A stretch of DNA of 64,000 bases from Crossiella equi (lineage in GTDB: Bacteria > Actinomycetota > Actinomycetes > Mycobacteriales > Pseudonocardiaceae), in NCBI RefSeq assembly GCF_017876755.1, contig NZ_JAGIOO010000001.1, forward strand, positions 7,363,786-7,427,785. The letters run 5' to 3'. The notes under the pieces were generated by a model. It was not told the DNA's origin. It was given only the letters and a program-made list of their open reading frames with translations, and ran no database searches. Positions 34,401 to 40,991 of the stretch are shown here, piece by piece. The position numbers and the translations under genes are program-made. The first letter of the stretch is position 1. Each line of letters opens with the position of its first letter.

Positions 34401-34451
34401 GATGCCGATGACCGCGATCCGGCCCTGGTGGTCCGTCACCGTCGACTCCAT
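25401..34451 (-). CDS. Iterative hybrid PKS-NRPS, polycyclic tetramate macrolactam type
   Basis: A 3016-residue megasynthase. Domains in order: KS (about 10-435, Cys183 in DTACSSS), AT (about 545-860, Ser631 in GHSTGE), DH (about 915-1180, His930 and Asp1090), KR (about 1370-1550, GAFGALG, Tyr1533), ACP (Ser1692), C (HHIISDA, His1885), A (about 2200-2700, YTSGSTGRPK, Lys2687), PCP (Ser2740) and TE (Ser2861 in GYSLGG). The adenylation pocket reads D-V-G-E-I-G-S-I-D-K, the published ornithine code. Size, domain order and neighbours match FtdB/IkaA-like enzymes, which make two polyene chains, join them to both amines of ornithine and release a tetramic acid. The DH motif has Asp where Gly is usual (HRIQDQVLFP). 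The start at 34451 is the first in-frame start after the hydroxylase stop. Confidence 0.93.
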   Translation of the reverse strand: MESTVTDHQGRIAVIGIGCRLPGGASDHRSYWQNLVSGKDCLTDTPPDRYDVRTLGSRDKTKPGRLVGGRGGYIDGFDEFDPAFFGISPREAEHMDPQQRKLLEVAWEALEDGGQKPGELAGTDVGVFVGAFTLDYKIVQFADLSFQTLAAHTATGTMMTMVSNRISYCFDFQGPSVSIDTACSSSLVAVHLACQSLQRGETGLALAGGTLLHLTPQYTIAETKGGFLSPEGRSRTFDASANGYVRAEGVGVVALKRLEDAQCDGDPIHAVIIGSGVNQDGRTNGITVPNADAQVRLIERVCANAGITPGSLQYMEAHGTSTPVGDPIEAGALGRALAVGRKPGDKVYVGSVKTNIGHTESAAGIAGLIKTTLALKHKQIPPHINLETVNPAIDLDNLPYDIPRELTPWPAHEGPARAGVNSFGFGGTNAHVVLEEAPPRPRVQATPKPGLNVLPLSAKDPAAFPELAKGILGELDRAEPTSTALADLAHTLAHRRQHLDHRLSIVYADRDSLAARLSEFANGETHPHVLTGTVQDGKLAWVFTGMGPQWWAMGRELFETEPVYRAVIERCDGLIREIGGWSLIEHLNADESDSEMSQTWLAQPANFAVQIALAALWRAHGVTPDAIVGHSTGEIAAFYEAGVYTLEEAVTVAVHRSRLQQKLIGTGTMLAVSLTEDAARARVAPYGDRVSVAAVNSPTAITLAGDADALAEIEAALKADQVFAKFLTVGVPYHSARMNLIKDELLLCLGGLAPKRATVPLYLTAFEGEIAHGTELDAMYWWHNVRDSVFFRAAVDQMVLNGYRTFLEIGPHPVLAHSIKECLEARETTGHTVPSIRRLEDERARFAMSLATLHNLGTALDWTALHPHAETVPLPRYPWKRDRYWVAPAAVEQVRLGQLDHPLLGRRLTGADPVWQVDLDPERLPYLTDHRIQDQVLFPGAGYVEMAAQAVTALTGSPSATLADIELRKGLFLPEDSPKTVQLTLHEGEFTIASLGAEPTVHCTGVVRPSQPRRLNTPLDTAAIRARAVRHLGRAECYTALAGLGYHYGPAFQGITEVWVGEGEALARVEPTPELAGDAAGHHLHPVLLDACFQTLLTPQILTAPEGGTGIRLPLSIAELRTSPVGDQALWVHATITREDADELVGDLALHAVDGGPLGRVTGFRAADVEKATTSVGLATIDGWLAETVWRPAPRPEAELVPGSTLILADRAGLGDWLADLLVARGGRVTVVRRGEHFEPDGHDAVVHLWNLDLPTLDRAVTGDFAEYTGHGAYSLVELAQRLTGGRLHIVTRGAQPVGESPVEPLGAPAWGIGRVLWYQELLACRGKLIDLDPATAEDLEGEARALLAELSTVDEDEIALRGEERYTSRLAPAADLARPLPPRLRGDGAYLVTGAFGALGKLLCRTLVKRGARTLILVGRSANDPEFLAGLAEAGVRAVTAKLDITDEAAFTSWLAEYRRTGQPIRGVFHLAGQVRDTLVPEMDRATFDAAANPKILGGHLLHRHLAEEPLEHFVLFASVASVLTTAGQTNYAAGNAFLDALAHRRRAEGQPALSLDWGPWATGMIEELGLIEHYRNSRGMTSLAPETGMAVLERVLGQDKAQLLVATVVDWPVFLSWYSVPPPLVQDLAANAAGPAAEGTGFLEEFRAAGPEERSRLVAERFTEIVSTVLRVNADQVDPAAGLSVLGLDSLLAMELRARINTELRVALPVVALLSNAPIAELAEKVHDGLTGLLADDGAGDGAVVELFTDETQFPLTQNQKAQFFLRQLDPDGFAYNIGGAVEVRTELDPELMFQAVRAMLVRHPQLRTSFLLEKGHAVQRVNETPREDVKLFSVEDRSWDEIHQMIIEEYRKPYDLEHDALIRFRLFRRAPDRWIIMKAVHHIISDAISTFTFIEELLETYEGLRAGTPVELPPVPARYLDFLNWQNQFLASREADGMLAYWRDHLPAQVPVLNLPTDKPRPLVMTHNGASEFFTLDTGLTSAVHELARQHNATPFMVLLAAYYLLLHRYTGQEELVVGSPVTGRTQEEFGSVYGYFVNPLPLHTSLAGEPTIGELIQQVRTTVLNGLDNQEYPFVLLVDKLGLQHDPSRSAVFQAMFILLHHKVATEKYGYRLDYIELPEEEGQFDLTLSAYEDEAEKRFHCVFKYNTDLFHAETVRRLSRHFTTVLSGLVSAPESTRSTRLALLEEPEQQRLLREWSGADRRLPVQRPVTELVTAAALRTPDAVAVNKPGGAALTYRELDRESTAVAHRLRELGVTTGSVVALCLPKSPRLVTTLLAVLKAGAAYLPLDPGHPADRLAFMVEHAGAGLVVTEDTLDTLFEPASATDNPLPEVSLTDPAYVIYTSGSTGRPKAARISHHSLASAYTAWQEEYCLDGEVRTHLQLASFAFDVFTGDLVRALCSGGRLVLVDRDLLFDTSALYEAMVREGVDCAEFVPAVVRGLMTHCESSGERLDFLRLLIVGSDSWKVGEYRRLRALCGPQTRVVNSYGLTETTIDSTYFEGPVDGLEAGAGVPIGRPFPNTELYVLDAHGDLVPPGVGGELWIGGDGVGEGYVNDAEQTALRFLTRQLGDRRIRLYRTGDLARWDADGRVHLLGRADGQVKVRGHRVELGEIEAELAAWPGLAQAVVTVHSENGESSLRAYCVGEDLDFGELRASLAERLPTFMIPAHFLALDEVPLTANGKLDLAALPEPEAGEDVPYEAPVTLYEQRMAKHWSSLLGVEQVGLRHDFFECGGSSIKLIELIYHLGAEFNISIPVSQLFTVTTLHGMAKTVEHIITGRLGGAQPYLVFNRAGEDNVFCFPPAGGHGLVYRQLAEITPGRRFTAFNYLTGEDKVARYADLCEQLQPGEPYRLFGYSLGGNLAFEVAKELERRGREVSHVVIMDSRRTPETYELGPEHLAQFEHELAEHLLRHTGSEIIAEETLGQAREYLEFASRTPNTGQVRAEVAVISDEHKLDWYAADAPGSWYEASERTAAVHRGSGAHAEMLDGDHLAHNAALLAAVLNGGDTDVR

Positions 34452-34469
34452 TTCTTCGTGGCGGGTGGG

Positions 34470-35342
34470 TTAGCGTTCGCGGGCTTTGCGCCACCAGGGC
34501 TGGAGCTGGCTGGCGAGCACGCGGCCGGTGTCCGGGAAGGAGGTGGGGTCGTGCAGCCCGACGCCGTCGGGTTCCCGACCGGGTTTCCAGGTGAAGCTGC
34601 CGAAGACGTGGTCCCAGACGGAGAGGTCGCCGGAGTAGTGACCGGCCTGGCGCAGGTTCACGCTGTGGTGCAGGCGGTGCTGCTCGGGGCTGCCGAAGAC
34701 GTGGTTGAGCCAGCCGATGCGCACGTCGATGTTGGCGTGCACGAAGTAGCCCTGGGCGATGACGAACAGGCCCACGGCGAACACCGACTCGCGGGAGAAG
34801 CCGACGAGGGCGAGGCTGAGCTGGGTGACGCCCTGGGCGAAGACGACGTCGACGATGTGCCCGACGCCGTTGTTGGCGACGTTGACCTTCTCCGGCACGT
34901 GGTGCACGCCGTGCAGGCGCCACAGGAAGTTGTTGGTGTGCCCGGCGCGGTGCACGGCGTAGGAGGCCAGCGAGCCGAGCAGCAGGGCGAGCGGGATCTC
35001 CGCCCACAGGGGCAGCGCCGGGTCAGCGGTGGCGACCCAGTCCAGGATCGCGGACACGATCAGGGAGGCGATCGCCCCGCCGAGGACCGTGATGATGAAG
35101 TAGATGCCGTACCAGCCCCACTCCTTGCGGGTGGGGTGCCAGGCGCGCTGGTAGGGGATGAGGCGTTCCAGCAGCGCGAGGTAGCCGATGGTGCCGAGCA
35201 GGAAAGCGAAGTTGACCTGCCCGAGCTCCCAGCCGCCCGCGATGGCGGCGGTGGCGGTGCCGACGACCGCGAGGAGCAGGATCGGGTAGGCGAGACGTCC
35301 CAGCAGGGTCAGCCGGGGCAGCACCGGTTGGTCGACGGTCAT
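34470..35342 (-). CDS. Sterol-desaturase-family hydroxylase of the PTM cluster
   Basis: A 290-residue membrane di-iron hydroxylase. At least four hydrophobic segments and three histidine clusters are visible: HRAGH, HGVHH and HRLHHS. This is the fatty-acid-hydroxylase/sterol-desaturase family. It is the first gene of the PTM operon, 18 bases ahead of the PKS-NRPS gene. In frontalamide and HSAF-type clusters the matching enzyme hydroxylates C3 of the ornithine-derived part, so a 3-hydroxylated product is expected. ATG 35342 opens into a 348-base intergenic region, which must hold the operon promoter. Confidence 0.9.
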   Translation of the reverse strand: MTVDQPVLPRLTLLGRLAYPILLLAVVGTATAAIAGGWELGQVNFAFLLGTIGYLALLERLIPYQRAWHPTRKEWGWYGIYFIITVLGGAIASLIVSAILDWVATADPALPLWAEIPLALLLGSLASYAVHRAGHTNNFLWRLHGVHHVPEKVNVANNGVGHIVDVVFAQGVTQLSLALVGFSRESVFAVGLFVIAQGYFVHANIDVRIGWLNHVFGSPEQHRLHHSVNLRQAGHYSGDLSVWDHVFGSFTWKPGREPDGVGLHDPTSFPDTGRVLASQLQPWWRKARER

Positions 35343-35690
35343 GGCCAGGTCTCCAGCGCTTGGGGATCACGGGAGACCCATCGTCAGCGGGGGAGCGCGG
35401 ACCGTCATGGGAGAGCGCACCCAGGCACTCGGGAAAACCGCACCGGTGCCCGGGGGCGCTGTCCCAGGGCCGTGGGGGTGGCGGTGCGCCCGGCCGGGCC
35501 GCCGTCCGGGCGCACAGGAACCTCCGAAGTGGACAGTTGAGCAGTGCATCCATCTGTGGGGGCGGAGGTTCCGCGCGGCCTCTGCCGAAGGTCAGGTACC
35601 CGTGGGTACCGGTACGACTTCCGGACCAGGGGTCCCCCGACCGGTACAGTCGGAAGCGAAAGCAGACAAATCGACGATCGGAGTCCGGTT
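35343..35690. promoter_or_regulatory. Divergent promoter region of the PTM operon and lipoprotein gene
   Basis: 348 bases without a convincing gene. A perfect 16-bp palindrome GGTACCCGTGGGTACC lies at 35595-35610, about 250 bases upstream of the hydroxylase start and 80 bases upstream of the lipoprotein start. It is the best candidate operator. GGAG at 35680 serves the lipoprotein gene. Core promoter elements could not be fixed by eye. Confidence 0.45.
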
Positions 35691-36089
35691 ATGCGCGCAG
35701 CTCGTCCCGTGGCCACCGCCCTGCTGGGGCTGGGCCTCCTGGCCGCGGTGTCCGGCTGTGGCGCCGTCCAGCAGGCGGCCGACACCGCCAACCAGGTCGG
35801 CAACGCCGCCACCAAGCTCCAGGTGTGCGGTGAGGCGCTCAAGGCGGTCACCTTCTCCCCGGACACCACCGACCCGCAGAAGGCGCTGGAGGCTGCCCAG
35901 CAGAAGGGCAAGGAGCTGGCCGACCTGGCCGCCAAGGCCGGTGACACCACGCTCAAGCAGGCCATCGACGGCGTGGCCAAGAGCATGAACGAGGTCACCC
36001 TGCAGGACCTCAGCGCCCAGTCCGTGCAGGACTGGCTGCAGAAGAAGGCCGACCTGGCCGCGAAGGTCACCCAGGCCTGCGCGGGCTGA
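35691..36089 (+). CDS. Small putative lipoprotein
   Basis: A 132-residue protein with a lipoprotein signal (ATALLGLGLLAAVSGCGAV, lipobox VSGC at about residue 24). The remainder is alanine-, lysine- and glutamine-rich and predicted helical (QQAADTANQVGNAATKL, ALEAAQQKGKELADLAAKAG), with one Cys pair (VCGE near the middle and QACAG at the end). ATG 35691 is chosen because GGAG lies 7 bases upstream and the signal starts there. Function is unknown. It would sit on the outer face of the membrane. It is divergent from the PTM operon, with no evidence that it belongs to it. Confidence 0.8.
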   Translation: MRAARPVATALLGLGLLAAVSGCGAVQQAADTANQVGNAATKLQVCGEALKAVTFSPDTTDPQKALEAAQQKGKELADLAAKAGDTTLKQAIDGVAKSMNEVTLQDLSAQSVQDWLQKKADLAAKVTQACAG

Positions 36090-36096
36090 GCCAGGC

Positions 36097-36121
36097 GAGG
36101 GGGCCGGGTCCCGGTCCCCTC
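36097..36121 (+). terminator. Hairpin terminator after the lipoprotein gene
   Basis: GAGGGGGCCGGG (36097-36108) can pair with CCCGGTCCCCTC (36110-36121) with one G-T pair, leaving a very small loop. It lies 7 bases after the lipoprotein stop. Confidence 0.55.
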
Positions 36122-36166
36122 AGCCGGACAGCTCCCCGTGCGGTGCCCGGCGCCGCACCGGCCGGG

Positions 36167-36400
36167 TCACCGAGCGCGGCAGCCGCACCGCGGTCGACGG
36201 GCTGACCAGGGCCTGGTACACGTACTCGTCTCCTCGAACGTGGTCACCACGACCACCCGTGGCGGGCCCGGTACCCCCGGCGCGGTCACCTGGCGCAGCG
36301 CGGCCAGCCCGTCCACGTGAGGCACGCGGTGAGCGTGCCGCCGATCGCCGCGACCCGCCCGGCGCTGCGCGTGGCCCGGGTCCCACCCGCCGCGGCGATG
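36167..36400 (-). pseudogene. Response regulator receiver remnant
   Basis: On the minus strand the strings HVDGLAALRQVTAPGVPGPP and RVVVVTTFEE, followed in a shifted frame by DEYVYQALVSPS, match the middle of a NarL-type receiver domain. The phospho-acceptor region is already degraded and no DNA-binding domain follows. At least one frameshift separates the two parts. It is best read as the relic of a two-component regulator. Confidence 0.5.
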
Positions 36401-36550
36401 TCCCCGTGACCCGCCGGGTCGGCTGGAAGCCTCCGAACCGCCATTGCCCGCCGTGCCCCGGCGGTGTACAGGTACGGACATGCCTCCAGCCGCCGTCGGG
36501 ACCCGGTCCAGCGCGCTCCGCACCGCGCGGGCCCTGACCACCGGCGCGCC

Positions 36551-37474
36551 GTGAGCGGACGGCTCGTGCACACCGGCCAGGTCGTGGTCGACCTGGTGCT
36601 CACCATCGACGGCCTGCCCCCGCTGGGCGGCGAGGTCAAGGCCACCTCCGTCAAGCTCACCCCCGGCGGCGGGTTCAACGTCATGGCCGCCGCCCGCCGC
36701 TCCGGCGCCGACGTGGTCTACGCGGGCAGCCACGGCGCGGGCAGCTTCGGGGAGCTCGCCCGGGTGGCCATGGCGGCGGAGGGCATCGAGGTGCAGCAGC
36801 CGCCCATCCCCGGCACCGACACCGGGATCGTGGTCGCGCTCGTCGACGACACCGGCGAACGCACCTTCGTCACCGGGACCGGCGCCGAGGGCAGGCTGCG
36901 CACCGAGCACCTGGAGGCCGTGCAGCCCACCGCCTCCGACGTCGTCTACGTCACCGGCTACTCCCTGCTGCACGACGGCAACCGCGACGCCCTGCTCTCC
37001 TGGCTGGACCGCTGGCGCGGGCCCACCGTGCTCTTCGACCCCGGACCCATGGTGGAGCGCGTGGTGTGGGCCGACCTGGAGGCCGTGCTCTCCCGCGTCG
37101 ACCTGCTCAGCTGCAACGCCCGCGAGGCCAAGCAGCTGGCCCGCACCAACACCACCCGGGCCGCCGCGGCCGCCCTGGCCAGCCTGGTGCCCAGCTTCGC
37201 CAGTGTCATCGTCCGCGACGGGTCCGCCGGGTGCCTGGTACAGCGGGACGGGCGCATCCACACCGTCGCCGGGTTCAACGTCGAGCCGGTGGACACCAAC
37301 GGGGCGGGCGACGCACACTGCGGGGCGCTGGCCGCGGAGCTGCTGCGCGGCGCGGACCTGGTGGCCGCCACCCGGTACGCCAACGCCGCCGCCGCGCTGT
37401 CGGTCACCCGCCACGGCCCGGCCACCGCGCCTGGCCGCACCGAGATCGAGGCACTGCTGCGAACGGGGTTCTGA
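36551..37474 (+). CDS. PfkB/ribokinase-family carbohydrate kinase
   Basis: A 307-residue sugar or nucleoside kinase. The N-terminal GGGFNVMAAARRSGADVVYAG motif and the C-terminal PfkB signature VDTNGAGDAHCGALAAELLRG, with catalytic Asp254, are present. It would phosphorylate a sugar or nucleoside with ATP. The next gene, 1 base downstream, is an NCS1 nucleobase-type permease, so a nucleoside or related substrate is a fair guess. GTG 36551 is the start used; the true start could be a few codons later because no good ribosome-binding site precedes it. Confidence 0.87.
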   Translation: MSGRLVHTGQVVVDLVLTIDGLPPLGGEVKATSVKLTPGGGFNVMAAARRSGADVVYAGSHGAGSFGELARVAMAAEGIEVQQPPIPGTDTGIVVALVDDTGERTFVTGTGAEGRLRTEHLEAVQPTASDVVYVTGYSLLHDGNRDALLSWLDRWRGPTVLFDPGPMVERVVWADLEAVLSRVDLLSCNAREAKQLARTNTTRAAAAALASLVPSFASVIVRDGSAGCLVQRDGRIHTVAGFNVEPVDTNGAGDAHCGALAAELLRGADLVAATRYANAAAALSVTRHGPATAPGRTEIEALLRTGF

Positions 37475-37475
37475 A

Positions 37476-38934
37476 GTGGACGGTGGCAAGACAGTGGACG
37501 GTGCCCGCACCGCCGACCGGAGTGGCGCCTTCGCCGTCGAGGCGCAGGGCATGGACGTCATCGCCGACGCCGACCGGCACGGTCACCCCCCGGCAGCTGT
37601 TCTGGCCCTGGTTCGGCGCCAACGTTTCCGTCTTCGGCCTCAGCTTCGGCTCGTTCGTGCTCGGCTTCGGCCTGTCCTTCTGGCAGGCCGTGCTCGCCGG
37701 GGTGCTCGGCATCGGGTTCTCCTTCCTGCTCTGCGGGTTCATCGCGGTGGCGGGCAAACGCGGTTCCGCGCCGACCATGCTGCTCAGCCGCGCCGCCTTC
37801 GGGGTGCGCGGCAACCGCGTGCCCAGCGCCCTGTCCTGGCTGCTCACCGTCGGGTGGGAGACCGCGCTGACCACCTTGGCGACCCTGGCCACCGCGACGG
37901 TGTTCGAGCGCCTGGGCTGGGGCGGGGGAGCGGTCACCAAGGTCCTGGCCCTGCTCGTGGTCGCGGTGCTCGTGGTCGGCGCGGGCGTGCTCGGCTTCAC
38001 CACGATCATGCGCCTGCAGACCGTGATCACCGTCGTCACCGGCGTGCTCACCATCGTCTACATCGGACTCGTCGCCGGGCACGCGCACTGGGACACCGTC
38101 ACCGCGCTGCCCGACGGCTCGGCCCAGCAGTTCACCGGCGCCCTGGTGTTCCTGATGACCGGCTTCGGGCTCAGCTGGGTCAACGCCGCCGCCGACTACT
38201 CCCGCTACCTGCCCCGGCGGACCAGCGCCGGCGCGGTCATCGGCTGGACCACCTTCGGCGGTGCCATCGCGCCGCTGTCCCTCCTGGTCGTCGGCCTGCT
38301 GCTGGCCGGGTCCTCCCCGGAGCTGAACACCGCGGTGGCCGCCGACCCGATCGGCGCCCTCACCTCGCTGCTGCCGGTGTGGTTCCTGGTGCCCTTCGCC
38401 GTGGTCGCGGTGCTCGGCCTGGTCGGCGGCGCGGTGCTGGACATCTACTCCTCCGGCCTGGCGCTGCTCGCCGCCGGGTTCCGCGGCTCCCGCGCCACCG
38501 CCGCCCTGGTCGACGGCGCGCTCATGGTCGCGGGCACGGTCTACCTGGTGTTCGCGGGCGGGCAGTTCCTCGGCCAGTTCCAGGGCTTCCTCACCACGCT
38601 CGGCGTCCCGGTCGCCGCCTGGTGCGGCATCGTGCTCGCCGACCTCGCCCTGCGCCGCCGCGACTACGCCGAGGCCGACCTGCTCACCCCCGGCCGCTAC
38701 GGCGACATCCGCTGGGCGCCCTTGGCCCTGCTCGCCCTGGCCACCGCGCTCGGCTGGGGCCTGGTCACCAACACCTCGGCGGGCTGGCTGGACTGGCAGG
38801 GCTACCTGCTCGCCCCGCTGGGCCTGGCCGAGAACTGGTCCGCGGCCAACCTCGGCGTGCTGCTCGCCCTGGCCGTCGGCTTCCTCGGCACCCTGCCCAC
38901 CCGTCGCGCGGTCCGCGCCCAGGAAGCGTCCTGA
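37476..38934 (+). pseudogene. NCS1-family permease with a +1 frameshift near the start
   Basis: A nucleobase:cation symporter-1 family transporter of about 485 residues with about 12 hydrophobic segments, from WFGANVSVFGLSFGSFVLGF to the C-terminus. The expected N-terminus (VEAQGMDVIADADRHGHP) begins at GTG 37476 in one frame, but the body (PRQLFWPWFGANV) continues in the next. The join is a run of six C at 37586-37591, where five would restore the frame. This may be a real mutation, a sequencing error or a programmed slip. A shorter protein starting at GTG 37483 in the body frame is possible but would have an atypical N-terminus. Its partner is the PfkB kinase upstream. Confidence 0.75.
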
Positions 38935-38975
38935 GCTGAGAAAGTTCCCCGACTGCGGTGTGACGCAGGCCATGA

Positions 38976-39002
38976 ACTGACCAGATGACGAATCTGGTCA
39001 GT
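38976..39002. promoter_or_regulatory. TetR-type operator upstream of the monooxygenase
   Basis: A perfect 11-bp inverted repeat ACTGACCAGAT/ATCTGGTCAGT with a 5-base spacer, ending 18 bases before the monooxygenase ATG. The operon encodes a TetR regulator as its second gene, so auto-regulation through this site is likely. The gap between it and the start leaves little room for a leader. Confidence 0.65.
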
Positions 39003-39020
39003 CGGTTCTAACCTGGTGGC

Positions 39021-40241
39021 ATGGAGACCACGAAGAACAACGGCCGGGTGCTCGTCGTCGGACTCGGCATCAGCGGCATCGCCACCGCCCTGCGCCTGCG
39101 CCGCGACGGCTGGACGCCGGTCCTGCTCGAACGCGCCCCGGCCCGCCGCTCCGGCGGCTACTTCGTCGGGCTGTTCGGCGCGGGCAAGGCCGCCGCGCGG
39201 CGGCTGGGCATCCTCGACGGCATGGCCGACCGCACCGACCGCGAGGGCGCCAACTACGACATCGACCGCCTCGGCAACCGCCGCCGCGGCCTCGGGTTCA
39301 AGGACCTGCCCGGCCTGCCCCGGCTGATGCTGCGCGGCGACGTCGAGCAGGCCGCCTTCGACCAGCTGCCCGAGGACGTGGAGATCCGCTACCACACGGT
39401 GCCCACCGCGATCAGCCAGGACGCGGACGGCGTCGACGTCACCACGCTCGACACCGAGACCGGGCAGGAGCGCACCGAGCGCTACGACCTCCTCGTCGGC
39501 GCGGACGGCCTGCGCTCCACGGTCCGCAGGCTCGCCTTCGGCCCGCACGAGCGCTACCTGCACCGGCTCAACCACATGATCGCGGCCTTCGAGCTGCCCG
39601 GTTCGCTGTCGGACCTGGCCCAGGGCGACGGCGCCACGCTGCTCGAGCCCGGCCGGTCGCTGTGGATCTTCCCGTTCAAGGACCACGCGCCGACCGCCAT
39701 GCTGTCCTGGCGCACCGGGGACGTGGACGCCGAGTTCACCCAGACCCCGGTGGAACGCGTCCGCGCCGCCTTCGGCCCGCAGGCCCCCGGCCGGGCGCTG
39801 CGCGAGGTCATCGCCGCGATGGAGAACACCGACGAGGTGCTCTTCGACTCGGTCGAGCAGGTCAGGATGGAGCGCTGGCACACCGGCCGGGTCGTGCTGG
39901 TCGGCGACTCCGCGTGGTGCGTGACGCTGTACGCGGGCATGGGCGTCTCGGCCGGGCTGGCCGGTGCGGACCTGCTCGGCACCATGCTGGCCCGCCACCC
40001 CGGCGACCTGCCCCGCGCGCTGCGCGAGTGGGAGGCCAAGCTGCGGCCCTACGTCGAGTACTACCAGCGCAACGGGATCGACCAGCGTGAGTTCTTCACC
40101 CCGGGCAGCCGGTTCAAGATCGCGCTGCGCCGCGCGCTGATCAGCGTCAAGGACGTCCCGGGCATCAGCCAGCTGCTGGCCGGGATGCGCGAGGGCGGCA
40201 AGGCCAGCCGCATGAAGGAAGCCGACATCGCGGCGGCATGA
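39021..40241 (+). CDS. FAD-dependent aromatic/polyketide monooxygenase
   Basis: A 406-residue class A flavoprotein monooxygenase. The FAD motifs are GLGISG near the N-terminus, LVGADGLRSTVRR in the middle and RVVLVGDSAWCVTLYAGMG in the C-terminal half. The fold matches PHBH/TetX-type hydroxylases. It is the first gene of an operon with a TetR regulator and an epoxide hydrolase, and a TetR-type inverted repeat precedes it. It probably oxidises a small aromatic or xenobiotic, whose epoxide the hydrolase could open. Antibiotic inactivation is a possible alternative role; the substrate is unknown. Confidence 0.87.
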   Translation: METTKNNGRVLVVGLGISGIATALRLRRDGWTPVLLERAPARRSGGYFVGLFGAGKAAARRLGILDGMADRTDREGANYDIDRLGNRRRGLGFKDLPGLPRLMLRGDVEQAAFDQLPEDVEIRYHTVPTAISQDADGVDVTTLDTETGQERTERYDLLVGADGLRSTVRRLAFGPHERYLHRLNHMIAAFELPGSLSDLAQGDGATLLEPGRSLWIFPFKDHAPTAMLSWRTGDVDAEFTQTPVERVRAAFGPQAPGRALREVIAAMENTDEVLFDSVEQVRMERWHTGRVVLVGDSAWCVTLYAGMGVSAGLAGADLLGTMLARHPGDLPRALREWEAKLRPYVEYYQRNGIDQREFFTPGSRFKIALRRALISVKDVPGISQLLAGMREGGKASRMKEADIAAA

Positions 40242-40277
40242 TGGGCCGTGGTGCCCGCACGAGGTGAGGAGACGGTG

Positions 40278-40991
40278 GTGACCCAGCTGGTCGAGCAGGA
40301 GTCGGAGAAGGCGGCCCGCATCCTGGCCGCCGCCCGGGAGCTCTTCCTGCGGCGCGGCTTCAAGTCCGTGACCATCGCTGAGATCGCCGAACGCGCCCAC
40401 GTCGGCAAGGGCACCGTCTACCTGTACTGGCCCACCAAGGAGGACCTCGCGGTCGGCCTGTTCAGCCGGGAGTTCCTCGCCGCGCTGACCGAGACCCACG
40501 AGCTGGTCAGCCAGGACCCCGGGTACGCGCACCCGGCCCGGCTGATCCCGCAGATCACCCGCTCGGCCGCCCGGCACCCGTTCATCCACGCCATCCAGAC
40601 CGGCGACGAGGACCTGCTGGGCGTGCTCGCCCGGCACCCGCGCACCCGCGAGCTGCTCGGCACCGCCGGGCCCGGCGCGTTCATGAACGTGGCGCTGCCG
40701 GTCTGGCGCGAGCACGGCCTGGCCCGCACCGACTGGACCCAGCGCGACCAGGCCTACGCGCTGCGGGCCCTCAACCTCGGCTTCTTCCAGCTCACCGAAC
40801 GGCCGTCGACCTTCGTCCCGGAACTGGTCACCGACGACCCGGATGCCGTGCTGGTGCAGGCCATCACCGCCCTGCTCGGGCCGTTCACCGCCACCGAGGC
40901 CGACATCCGGGCCACCGCGCGGGCGGCCCTGCACCACATCGAGGTGGCCCGCCGGGAGGTACTGGCGGCCATCGCCCCCACCAAGGAATGA
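40278..40991 (+). CDS. TetR-family transcriptional regulator
   Basis: A 237-residue repressor. The N-terminal helix-turn-helix is clear: ILAAARELFLRRGFKSVTIA then ERAHVGKGTVYLYWPTKEDL. The C-terminal ligand domain has no close assignment. GTG 40278 follows GAGGAGA by 5 bases; GTG 40275 and GTG 40248 are in-frame alternatives. It is the second gene of the monooxygenase operon, and its stop overlaps the epoxide hydrolase start (ATGA). It should bind the 27-bp inverted repeat at 38976-39002 and control the operon in response to a hydrophobic substrate. Confidence 0.88.
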   Translation: MTQLVEQESEKAARILAAARELFLRRGFKSVTIAEIAERAHVGKGTVYLYWPTKEDLAVGLFSREFLAALTETHELVSQDPGYAHPARLIPQITRSAARHPFIHAIQTGDEDLLGVLARHPRTRELLGTAGPGAFMNVALPVWREHGLARTDWTQRDQAYALRALNLGFFQLTERPSTFVPELVTDDPDAVLVQAITALLGPFTATEADIRATARAALHHIEVARREVLAAIAPTKE

